A stretch of 22,140 nt of DNA. Source: JACQAI01 sp035507915. GTDB lineage: Bacteria; Pseudomonadota; Alphaproteobacteria; Elsterales; Elsteraceae. Positions 1 through 6,424 of the stretch are shown piece by piece. The stretch covers positions 1 to 22,140 of the forward strand of contig DATJNS010000291.1 in NCBI GenBank assembly GCA_035507915.1, written 5' to 3'. The position numbers and the translations under genes were made by a program. How positions within the stretch are numbered: the first letter of the stretch is position 1; the number at the start of each line of letters is the position of its first letter. The notes under the pieces were generated by a model. That model did not search any database, had not been told where the DNA came from, and saw only the letters and a list, made by a program, of their open reading frames with translations.

Positions 1-94
1 GCCGGGCGAGCCGCGCGTACGGACGGAGCGCGCCCGGCAGGCTCGCGACCCAGCCGTCGCGCGGGATGTCGGTGGCGTCGGGGCCGGCCGTCAT
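1..94 (-). CDS. ubiA: 4-hydroxybenzoate polyprenyltransferase UbiA, N-terminal fragment
   Basis: Only the first 31 codons are inside the window; the gene runs leftward off the edge. From an ATG at 92-94 the reading begins MTAGPDATDIPRDGWVASLP and continues GALRPYARLAR. The stretch LP-x-x-LRPY-x-RLAR is the usual soluble N-terminus just before the first membrane segment of alphaproteobacterial UbiA. UbiA attaches the polyprenyl chain to 4-hydroxybenzoate in ubiquinone synthesis and sits in the inner membrane. Its divergence from rsmE-gshA fits a gene order known in alphaproteobacteria. The catalytic Asp-rich motifs lie outside the window, so the call rests on this short N-terminal match and on context. 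Confidence 0.6.
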   Translation of the reverse strand, partial: MTAGPDATDIPRDGWVASLPGALRPYARLAR

Positions 95-154
95 GGCGCG
101 AGTTTAGTGGCTTCGCGTGCTTGTGGTAACAAGCCGGGGCAAGCGGGAGGCGTC

Positions 155-958
155 GTGACCGAAACGCAGGAGCTGCGGGGCGACCCCGACACCGAACGGC
201 CGCGCGCGCGGCTGTTCGTCGGCGCCGATCTGGCGCCGGGCGTGACGGTCGCGCTCGATGCGCGCGCCGCGCACTATCTGCGCGACGTGCTGCGTCTCGG
301 CGCCGGCGCCGAGATCGCGCTGTTCAACGGCCGCGACGGCGAGTATGCGGCGCGGTTGGCGCGCGTCGGCAAGCAGACGGGCGCGCTCGAGGTGATGGCG
401 CAGCGGCGCCCGCAGCGCGCCGAGCCCGACGTCTGGCTCCTGTTCGCGCCGGTCAAGCGGGCGCGCATCGACGCCATCGTCGAGAAGGCGACCGAGCTCG
501 GCGTGCTGCGGCTGATGCCCGTGCTGACCCGGCGCACCAACGTCGCGCGGGTCAACCTCGCGCGCTTGGCGGCGATCGCGATCGAGGCGGCCGAGCAATG
601 CGAACGCCTCACCGTGCCGGCGGTCGACGCGCCGGCGCCGCTCGAGACCGTACTGGCGGGCTGGCCGGACGACCGCCTGCTGTTCGTGGCCGACGAGACG
701 GGCGCCGCGCCGCCGCTCGCCCGACGGCTCGACGCCATGCCGGGATCGCGCGCGGCGGCGTCGCCGCCGCGCTGGGCGCTGCTGATCGGGCCCGAGGGCG
801 GCTTCGCGCCGGCGGAGCTTGACGCGTTGCGCCAGTTTCAGTTTGTTACGCCGGTCGGTCTCGGCCCGCGTGTGCTGCGCGCCGATACTGCGGTGACTGC
901 GGCCCTCGCCGTCGTGCAATCATGGATCGGCGATTGGGCTGAGCGGCCGCGGAGCTGA
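155..958 (+). CDS. rsmE: 16S rRNA (uracil(1498)-N3)-methyltransferase RsmE
   Basis: SPOUT-class methyltransferase that methylates N3 of U1498 in 16S rRNA of the small subunit, using S-adenosylmethionine. The N-terminal PUA-like part covers about residues 18-85. The SPOUT domain follows, with KATELGV (about 111-117), EAAEQCER (144-151), the SAM-loop motif IGPEGGF (211-217) and the knot motif LGPRVLRADTA (236-246), all typical of the family. I chose the GTG at 155 because GGGAGG lies 4 nt upstream; an in-frame GTG at 107 would add 16 residues unlike the family. At 267 aa it is slightly longer than the usual 240-250 because of an acidic, Arg-rich N-terminal tail. gshA follows after 43 bp, so the two are probably cotranscribed. 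Confidence 0.93.
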   Translation: MTETQELRGDPDTERPRARLFVGADLAPGVTVALDARAAHYLRDVLRLGAGAEIALFNGRDGEYAARLARVGKQTGALEVMAQRRPQRAEPDVWLLFAPVKRARIDAIVEKATELGVLRLMPVLTRRTNVARVNLARLAAIAIEAAEQCERLTVPAVDAPAPLETVLAGWPDDRLLFVADETGAAPPLARRLDAMPGSRAAASPPRWALLIGPEGGFAPAELDALRQFQFVTPVGLGPRVLRADTAVTAALAVVQSWIGDWAERPRS

Positions 959-1001
959 GACGATGCATTCGACGACCGTCGATGTCTTGAAGCGATAACG
1001 G

Positions 1002-2366
1002 ATGGCAGGCACCCCTTCGGCGCGCGGCGACCCGATCACCGACAAGCGTCAGCTCGTCGCGTGGTTCGAGGCCGGCAACAAGCCGGCGGAGGCTTGGCGC
1101 ATCGGCACCGAGCACGAGAAGTTCGCGTTCTCGCTCGACGACTATCGGCGGTTGCCGTACGAGGGGCCGCGCGGCATCCGCGCGTTGCTCGAGGGCCTGA
1201 CGCGCTTCGGCTGGGAGCCCGTGCTCGAGCACGATCTGCCGATCGCGCTGACCAAGGGCGCCTGCAACATCAGCCTGGAGCCTGGCGGCCAGTTCGAGCT
1301 GTCGGGCGCGCCGCTCGCGTCCATCCACGAGACCTGCGCCGAGGTGAATACACATCTCGCCGAGGTCAAGGCCGTGTGCGCCGAGCTCGGCGCCGGCATG
1401 CTGGGCATCGGCTTCGATCCGAAATGGCGGCGCGCCGACATCCCGTGGATGCCCAAGGGCCGTTACAAGATCATGCGCGACTACATGCCGAAGCGCGGCA
1501 CGCTCGGGCTCGACATGATGACGCGAACCTGCACGGTGCAGGTCAATCTCGACTTCGCCTCCGAAGCCGACATGGTGAAGAAGTTCCGCGTCTCGCTCGC
1601 GCTGCAGCCGATCGCGACCGCGCTATTCGCCGCCTCGCCGTTCACCGAGGGCCGGCCCAACGGCTTCAAGAGCTACCGCAGCTGGATCTGGACCGACACC
1701 GATCCCGACCGCTGCGGCGTTCTGCCGTTCGTGTTCGAGCCGGGCATGGGCTTCGAGCGCTACGTCGACTACCTGCTCGACGTGCCGATGTACTTCGTCT
1801 ACCGCAACGGCGCGTACGTCGACGCGAGCGGCCAATCGTTCCGCGACTTCATCAAGGGCAGGCTGCCCGCGCTGCCCGGCGAGATCCCGGCGCTCGGCGA
1901 CTTCGTCGACCACGTCTCGACCGTGTTCCCCGAGGTGCGGCTCAAGCGCTATCTCGAGATGCGCGGCGCGGACGGCGGACCGTTCCGGCGGCTGTGCGCG
2001 CTGCCCGCGCTGTGGGTCGGGCTGCTCTACGACGAGCTGCCGCTCGACGCCGCGTGGGACCTCGTCAAGGATTGGACGCTCGAGGAGCACGAGCAGCTGC
2101 GTCGCGCGGTGCCGCGCCAGGGTCTCGACCTGCCGCTGCGCGGCCGATCGCTCCGCGACATCGCGCTCGACGTGCTCGCGATGGCGCGCGAAGGCCTGCG
2201 CCGGCGCGCCCGCCTCAACTCGATCGGCGAGGACGAGAGCTACTTTCTCGACACGCTGTTCGCCATCGCGGGCTCGGGCCGCACGCTGGCCGACGAGCTC
2301 CTCGAGGACTTCACGGCCAAGTGGGGCGGCGACGTCGATCCGATCTATCGCGAGCACGCCTACTAG
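1002..2366 (+). CDS. gshA: Glutamate-cysteine ligase (plant/alphaproteobacterial type)
   Basis: Catalyses the ATP-dependent joining of L-glutamate and L-cysteine to gamma-glutamylcysteine, the first step of glutathione synthesis, in the cytoplasm. The 454-aa product shows the features of the GCS2-like family found in alphaproteobacteria and plants: GTEHEKFAF near residue 36, EPGGQFELSG near 93-102, MMTRTCTVQVNLDF near 173-186 and SYRSWIWTDTDPDRCG near 225. Length matches the family (about 450). The ATG at 1002 follows the rsmE stop by 43 bp and gives a normal N-terminus. No gshB is in the window. The gene ends in the repeat-rich convergent region at 2367-2503. Confidence 0.93.
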   Translation: MAGTPSARGDPITDKRQLVAWFEAGNKPAEAWRIGTEHEKFAFSLDDYRRLPYEGPRGIRALLEGLTRFGWEPVLEHDLPIALTKGACNISLEPGGQFELSGAPLASIHETCAEVNTHLAEVKAVCAELGAGMLGIGFDPKWRRADIPWMPKGRYKIMRDYMPKRGTLGLDMMTRTCTVQVNLDFASEADMVKKFRVSLALQPIATALFAASPFTEGRPNGFKSYRSWIWTDTDPDRCGVLPFVFEPGMGFERYVDYLLDVPMYFVYRNGAYVDASGQSFRDFIKGRLPALPGEIPALGDFVDHVSTVFPEVRLKRYLEMRGADGGPFRRLCALPALWVGLLYDELPLDAAWDLVKDWTLEEHEQLRRAVPRQGLDLPLRGRSLRDIALDVLAMAREGLRRRARLNSIGEDESYFLDTLFAIAGSGRTLADELLEDFTAKWGGDVDPIYREHAY

Positions 2367-2369
2367 CGC

Positions 2370-2399
2370 GGCAGAGGCGTTAGCCTCGCGAGCGCCCAC
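2370..2399. repeat. 30-bp direct repeat with internal hairpin, copy 1
   Basis: This copy differs from the one at 2473-2502 by a single base (T or C in the loop). It holds a small hairpin, GAGGC (2374-2378) and GCCTC (2383-2387) around GTTA, followed by CGCGAGCGC (2387-2395). It begins 4 bp after the gshA stop. Function is unknown; it could be a REP-like element or part of a bidirectional terminator. Confidence 0.75.
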
Positions 2400-2448
2400 A
2401 TAGACCGCGCGGCGGGTTCATCCCCCGCACTGTCACGGTCGCGCTCGC

Positions 2449-2464
2449 GGGGGCTGGCGCCCCC
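2449..2464. terminator. GC hairpin in convergent gshA / kinase intergenic region
   Basis: GGGGGC (2449-2454) and GCCCCC (2459-2464) form a perfect 6-bp stem around a TGGC loop. It lies between the ends of two convergent genes, where a bidirectional terminator is expected. No T-run follows on either strand, so intrinsic termination in the strict sense is not shown. A second weak stem, GCGGG (2412-2416) with CCCGC (2424-2428), lies just upstream. Confidence 0.4.
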
Positions 2465-2472
2465 TGTCGCGG

Positions 2473-2502
2473 GGCAGAGGCGTCAGCCTCGCGAGCGCCC
2501 AC
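2473..2502. repeat. 30-bp direct repeat with internal hairpin, copy 2
   Basis: 29 of 30 bases match the copy at 2370-2399, including the GAGGC/GCCTC hairpin (loop GTCA) and CGCGAGCGC at 2490-2498. The copy ends 1 bp before the stop codon of the leftward histidine kinase gene, so the two copies frame the 137-bp convergent intergenic region. Confidence 0.75.
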
Positions 2503-2503
2503 C

Positions 2504-3211
2504 TCAGGGGTCGGCGGCGAAGCCGAGGCGCACCGCGTCGGGCGCGATCGCGAGCTCGGCGTTTGCCTGGCGCGCCAAGGCGCGCACCAGCGGCAGGCCG
2601 AAATCCGCGCGGCCGGGCGCGTCGGGCAGCGCCAGGCCGGTGCGCTCGACCGTCAGGGTCACGCGGCCGGCATGCGCGCTCAGACGCACGGCGAGCGGCG
2701 CATCGCCCGCGGCGCCGACGGCGTTCTCGATCAGCTCGTTGGCGATCAGGCCGAGCGGCATCGCACGATCGATGCCGAGCGTGACCGGCGCGACCTCGAG
2801 CGCCACGCGCATCCCGCGGGCGCCCGGGCGGCGCAGCGCGGCGGTGAGCTCGGTGAGGAAATCGGCGAAATCGACCGTCAAGATGCGGCCGCCGCCCTGC
2901 AGCTTCTGCTGGATCAGCGCCACCGCATGGATTTTTCCTAGCACGCCCTCGAGCTCGGCGCGGCGCGCGGCGTCGTCGCGCACCGCCGACAGGCGCAGCG
3001 ACAGGATGCTGATCACCAGCTGGAGGTTGTTCTTGAGGCGGTGGGTCAGCCGGCCGAACGCCTGCTCCTGCGCGGCGATGGTCTGGCGCAACTCGGCCTC
3101 GACGCGTTGATGCTCGGCGAGTTCGCGGCGCAACGCCGCCGTCCCGGACCGCCCGCCCGCACCGCCCGATGTCGCCGCCGGCGCGCCGGCCGGTTTCGGG
3201 CGCTTGGCCAC
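2504..3211 (-). CDS. Small soluble HisKA_2-type sensor histidine kinase with degenerate ATP-binding box
   Basis: 235-aa cytoplasmic protein with no membrane segment and no recognisable sensor domain. A basic, Ala/Gly-rich tail (1-24) leads into a likely coiled coil (about 25-55). The HisKA_2 dimerisation region follows, with phosphoacceptor His57 in THRLKNNLQLVIS, then a HATPase-like region with the N box IANELIENAV (156-165). The G1 box, normally D-x-G-x-G, reads R-T-G-L-A at 190-194, so the nucleotide-binding Asp is absent; a GLPLVRALARQ segment (205-215) resembles the G2 box. It may be a weak kinase or a phosphotransfer protein. The start is GTG at 3209-3211, 7 bp after the upstream gene's stop, implying an operon. 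No response regulator gene is nearby. Family is clear; activity is uncertain. Confidence 0.8.
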   Translation of the reverse strand: MAKRPKPAGAPAATSGGAGGRSGTAALRRELAEHQRVEAELRQTIAAQEQAFGRLTHRLKNNLQLVISILSLRLSAVRDDAARRAELEGVLGKIHAVALIQQKLQGGGRILTVDFADFLTELTAALRRPGARGMRVALEVAPVTLGIDRAMPLGLIANELIENAVGAAGDAPLAVRLSAHAGRVTLTVERTGLALPDAPGRADFGLPLVRALARQANAELAIAPDAVRLGFAADP

Positions 3212-3218
3212 GCGCGCG

Positions 3219-3683
3219 TCAGCTGCCGCGCCGCGGCTTGAACTTGAACGACTTGGCGAGCGTGTGCATCGCCGTCTGATGCCGCTTGCCGGCTTTCGGC
3301 GGCGGCGGCCCGTTGGGGTCGCGCCCGAGGCTGGCGAGCGCCTCGGCGGCGTTGCGCGGCGGCCGCGGCGGCGGCGGCGGCGGCGACGGGATGTTGTTGC
3401 GCATCTCGTCGATCAGCGCGTCCATGGCCTCCTGCGAGAGCTCGCGCTTCCTGGGCGCGGTGGCCGTTCCCGTCGCCTTGGCCTTGGCCGCGCCCTTCAG
3501 CTTCTTGAGCGTCTCCTGGACCGCGTGGAACAGGATGCCCTGCAGGTAGGGCGCGGTGAACGCGTAGAGCAGCGCCGGGTCCTGCTGGGCGGCCTTCATC
3601 AGCAGGTTGACCGCGCGCGGCCCGTCGCCGCGCGCCGCGACCACGGCCTCGCGCACCTTGCGGTCGATGTCGCTGTTGCGCAT
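3219..3683 (-). CDS. Conserved-looking hypothetical protein with polyproline tract
   Basis: I do not recognise this 154-aa product. It starts at an ATG with GGGAGG 5 nt upstream, a strong ribosome site. Residues 1-65 look helical and folded (MRNSDIDRKVREAVVAARGD, then LLMKAAQQDP and an aromatic stretch near 39-53). A Lys/Ala/Thr linker (66-82) and a second helix (about 82-98, ELSQEAMDALIDEM) follow. Then come six consecutive prolines (101-106), another Pro-rich patch (126-129) and a basic tail ending KSFKFKPRRGS. No signal peptide or transmembrane segment is seen. The histidine kinase begins 7 bp after its stop, so it may be a partner or regulator of that kinase; this is inference from position. 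The six-proline run would be expected to need EF-P for efficient translation. Confidence 0.75.
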   Translation of the reverse strand: MRNSDIDRKVREAVVAARGDGPRAVNLLMKAAQQDPALLYAFTAPYLQGILFHAVQETLKKLKGAAKAKATGTATAPRKRELSQEAMDALIDEMRNNIPSPPPPPPRPPRNAAEALASLGRDPNGPPPPKAGKRHQTAMHTLAKSFKFKPRRGS

Positions 3684-3714
3684 GCGAGCCTCCCGGCACC
3701 CTCGTGTTCTTGGC

Positions 3715-3762
3715 TATTTAGCACAGTTTGCTACAGCCGCGCGCGCAGCCGCAAACTGCGGC
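3715..3762 (-). promoter_or_regulatory. Inverted repeats upstream of the 154-aa gene, possible operator
   Basis: CAGTTTGC (3724-3731) and GCAAACTG (3751-3758) form an 8-bp inverted repeat with a 19-bp spacer. The right arm overlaps a separate stem, GCCGCA (3748-3753) with TGCGGC (3757-3762). On the minus strand a TAAATA sequence (3715-3720), a possible -10, sits just beside the repeat and about 30 bp before the ATG. The site could be an operator for the 154-aa/kinase pair or a terminator behind tldD. I see no good -35. Confidence 0.3.
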
Positions 3763-3822
3763 AGGCGAAGGCCGCGCAGCTTTCCGGGGCAGGGCGGCGG
3801 GCGGCAGCCGCGCGGGCGTGTC

Positions 3823-5256
3823 TTACGTCGCGGTGCCGCCGACGGTCAGGCTGTCGATCAGCATGGTGGGCTGGCCGACGCCGACCGGCACCGACTGGCC
3901 GTCCTTGCCGCACGTCCCGATGCCGGGGTCGAGCTCGGTGTCGTTGCCGATCATGGCGACCCGCGTCAGCACGTCGGGGCCATTGCCGATCAGGGTGGCG
4001 CCTTTGACCGCCGGCCCGACCTTGCCGTCCTCGATCAAATAGGCCTCGGACGCCGAGAACACGAACTTGCCGGACGTGATGTCGACCTGGCCGCCGCCGA
4101 AATTGACGGCATAGAGGCCTTTCTTGACCGAGCGGACGATCTCCTCGGGCGCGTGCTGGCCCGCCAGCATGAGGGTGTTGGTCATGCGCGGCATCGGCGC
4201 GTGCCCGAACGACTGGCGCCGGCCATTGCCGGTCGGCTTCATGCCCATCAGCCGCGCGTTCAGCCGGTCCTGCAGGTAGCCGACCAGGATGCCGTCCTCG
4301 ATCAGCACGGTGCGCGACGACGGCGTGCCCTCGTCGTCGACCGTGATCGAGCCGCGGCGGTCGGGCAGGGTGCCGTCGTCGACCACGGTGACGCCCGGCG
4401 ACGCGATGCGCTGGCCCATCAGGCCCGCGAACGCCGAGGTCTTCTTGCGGTTGAAGTCGCCCTCGAGCCCGTGGCCGATCGCCTCGTGCAGCAGCACGCC
4501 CGGCCAACCCGGTCCGAGCACCACCGTCATCTCGCCGGCCGGCGCCGGCACTGAGCCCAGATTGACGAGCGCCGTGCGCAGCGCCTCGTCGACCTCGGCC
4601 TGCCAGCGCTCGGGGGTCAAATAGCGCTCGTAGGTCGTGCGCCCGCCGGTGCCGGACGAGCCGGTCTCCATGCGATCGCCCTCGCCGACCATCACGGCGA
4701 CATTCAGGCGTACCAGCGGTCGCACGTCGCCGACCCGGCTGCCGTCGGCGCGCAGGATCTCGATGGCGCGCCACTCGCCCGAGATCGATGCCATCACCTG
4801 ACGCACCCGCGGGTCCTTGGCGCGCGCGTAAGCATCGATCTCGGCGAGCAGCTTGAGCTTGGTCTCGAACGGCACGCCGGGCAGCGGGTTGGCGTCCGTG
4901 TAAAGGCTGCGGTTGGTGCCCGCCGGCCCGACGTCCATGGTCCCGTGATAGCCGGTGCGCACCGCCCGGACGGTGCCGGCGGCGCGCCGGATGGCGTCCT
5001 CGCTGAGCTCGCTGGCATGGGCGAAGCCGGTCGCCTCGCCGGCGATCGCGCGCAGACCGAAGCCTTGGGTGGTGTCGAAGCTGGCGCTTTTCAGCCGTCC
5101 GTCGTCGAACGCGAAGCTCTCCGACTGGCAATATTCGAGGAACAGCTCGCCGTCATCGGCGTCCTTGAGGGCCTCGCCGACCAGCCGCTCGACCCGGCCG
5201 CGGTCCATGCCCGTCGCGTCGAAGAACAGGCGGTCGGTCTGCAGCAGGTCGGACAT
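3823..5256 (-). CDS. tldD: Metalloprotease TldD
   Basis: Zinc metalloprotease of the TldD/PmbA (U62) family, cytoplasmic. In other bacteria the TldD-TldE pair trims peptides such as the microcin B17 and CcdA products. The 477-aa length matches E. coli TldD (481). The active-site helix HEAIGHGLEGDFNRKKTSAF begins at residue 257, giving the HExxxH metal motif (His257, Glu258, His262). The C-terminal GTCGKDGQSVPVGVGQPTM is a TldD hallmark. The start at 5254-5256 is supported by GGAGG 5 nt upstream; the same frame stays open much further upstream, but that extension is antisense to ctaC and unlike any TldD. No pmbA/tldE partner is in the window. Its position divergent from ctaC is common in alphaproteobacteria. 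Confidence 0.95.
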   Translation of the reverse strand: MSDLLQTDRLFFDATGMDRGRVERLVGEALKDADDGELFLEYCQSESFAFDDGRLKSASFDTTQGFGLRAIAGEATGFAHASELSEDAIRRAAGTVRAVRTGYHGTMDVGPAGTNRSLYTDANPLPGVPFETKLKLLAEIDAYARAKDPRVRQVMASISGEWRAIEILRADGSRVGDVRPLVRLNVAVMVGEGDRMETGSSGTGGRTTYERYLTPERWQAEVDEALRTALVNLGSVPAPAGEMTVVLGPGWPGVLLHEAIGHGLEGDFNRKKTSAFAGLMGQRIASPGVTVVDDGTLPDRRGSITVDDEGTPSSRTVLIEDGILVGYLQDRLNARLMGMKPTGNGRRQSFGHAPMPRMTNTLMLAGQHAPEEIVRSVKKGLYAVNFGGGQVDITSGKFVFSASEAYLIEDGKVGPAVKGATLIGNGPDVLTRVAMIGNDTELDPGIGTCGKDGQSVPVGVGQPTMLIDSLTVGGTAT

Positions 5257-5310
5257 CGGGGCCTCCGGGGTCGCGGGCAAAGCGCGGACGAAGCGGGTGT
5301 CGCTCGGTGT

Positions 5311-5339
5311 AATATAGGCGGGCCGCATGGCGCGGTCAG
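5311..5339 (-). promoter_or_regulatory. Candidate sigma70-type promoter for tldD
   Basis: On the minus strand CTGACC (-35, 5334-5339) and TATATT (-10, 5311-5316) are separated by exactly 17 bp. The -10 matches 5 of 6 consensus positions and the -35 matches 4 of 6. Transcription would start roughly 50 nt before the tldD ATG. AT-rich hexamers are rare in this GC-rich sequence, which adds weight. Confidence 0.6.
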
Positions 5340-5457
5340 GGTAGTCGGCGCGAGCCGCTAGACTTTGCGACATAACATCGCTAAACCGCTGTGCGGCTGG
5401 CCGGTTTCCGGGCGTTCTGGCATACCTCCCGTCGCGGCGGACGGGCGATCCGTCACT

Positions 5458-5486
5458 TTGACTATGGTGCTGCTTCACGCCAGAAT
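5458..5486 (+). promoter_or_regulatory. Candidate sigma70-type promoter for the cytochrome oxidase operon
   Basis: TTGACT (-35, 5458-5463) and CAGAAT (-10, 5481-5486) are separated by 17 bp, matching the consensus at 5 and 4 positions. The predicted start near 5493 gives a leader of about 70 nt before ctaC. The rest of the 309-bp region between tldD and ctaC (5257-5565) holds the opposing tldD promoter and no other gene that I can support. Confidence 0.6.
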
Positions 5487-5565
5487 GCCGTGGTTGCGCA
5501 CGGACGGCGCGATGCCGACGCGCCGGCGCGCGAGCGGCCGGCCGAAAGCGGGGTTCGGAGGTCTG

Positions 5566-6402
5566 ATGATCGCGAAGCGTTTGACCGGTTGGGTCGCGGC
5601 CGTTGGCGTCATGCTGTGGAGCGCGCTCGCGCATGCCGAGGCGCCGCACCCCTGGCAGATGTACTTCCAGCCGGCGGCCTCGCCGGTCGCCGAGCGCTTC
5701 CACGAATTCCACGCGATGCTGCTCGTGATCATCACGCTGATCGCGGGGTTCGTGCTGGCGCTGCTCCTCTACGTGATCGTGCGCTTCCGCGCGAGCCGCA
5801 ACCCGGTGCCGAGCAAGACCACGCACAACACCCTGATCGAAGTGCTGTGGACGGTGATCCCGGTCATCATCCTGGTCGTGGTGGCGATCCCCTCCTTCAA
5901 GCTGCTCTATTACGTCGACCGCGCGCAGAATCCCGAGATGACCCTCAAGGTCACCGCGCATCAGTGGTACTGGTCGTACGAATATCCCGACAACGGCAAC
6001 TTCACGTTCGACTCGAACCTGGTGCAGGACGCCGATCTCAAGCCCGGTCAGCTGCGGCTCTACGAGGTCGACAACCACATCGTGCTGCCGGTCGACACCA
6101 CGGTGCGCATCCTGGTCACCTCGACCGACGTGATGCATTCCTGGTTCGTCCCGCCGCTCGGCGTGCAGATGTACGCCGTGCCGGGCCGCGTCAACGAGAC
6201 CTGGGTCAAGGTCGAGCGCGAAGGCATCTTCCACGGCCAGTGCAACCAGATCTGCGGCATCAATCACGGCTTCATGCCGATCGAGATCGAGGCGATCAGC
6301 AAGGACAAGTTCAAGGCCTGGACCGCCGCGGCCCAGAAGAAGTTCGCAAGCGTCGACGGCGTGCCGCCGGTCCAGCTGGCGGCCGGCGACCGCACGCAAT
6401 AG
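5566..6402 (+). CDS. ctaC: Cytochrome c oxidase subunit II (aa3 type)
   Basis: Subunit II accepts electrons from cytochrome c at the binuclear CuA centre on the periplasmic side. The 278-aa product has a signal peptide (likely cut after Ala24, ALAHA-EAPH), two transmembrane helices (about 50-72 and 89-112) and a cupredoxin domain with the aromatic motif QWYWSYEY (133-140). CuA ligands are all present: His191, Cys226, Cys230, His234 and Met237. Glu92 (LIEV) corresponds to the K-channel entry Glu. The usual C-x-E-x-C is C-N-Q-I-C here, so the Glu that also ligates Mg/Mn is Gln228; see the matching change in ctaD. The ATG at 5566 has GGAGG 4 nt upstream; the same frame is open further upstream but that part does not look like a subunit II. 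ctaD follows after 22 bp. Confidence 0.96.
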   Translation: MIAKRLTGWVAAVGVMLWSALAHAEAPHPWQMYFQPAASPVAERFHEFHAMLLVIITLIAGFVLALLLYVIVRFRASRNPVPSKTTHNTLIEVLWTVIPVIILVVVAIPSFKLLYYVDRAQNPEMTLKVTAHQWYWSYEYPDNGNFTFDSNLVQDADLKPGQLRLYEVDNHIVLPVDTTVRILVTSTDVMHSWFVPPLGVQMYAVPGRVNETWVKVEREGIFHGQCNQICGINHGFMPIEIEAISKDKFKAWTAAAQKKFASVDGVPPVQLAAGDRTQ

Positions 6403-6424
6403 TCAGGGTTCGAGGAGCAGCGAC

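Noticed and set aside
3349..3387. CGG triplet tract as a phase-variable microsatellite
   Set aside because: The repeat unit is three bases and in frame, so length changes would alter only the proline count; high-GC coding bias explains it.
5257..6399. Upstream in-frame extension of tldD over the whole of ctaC
   Set aside because: The frame is open without stops, but the extension is antisense to ctaC, and the ATG at 5256 has a good ribosome site and gives the normal TldD N-terminus and length.
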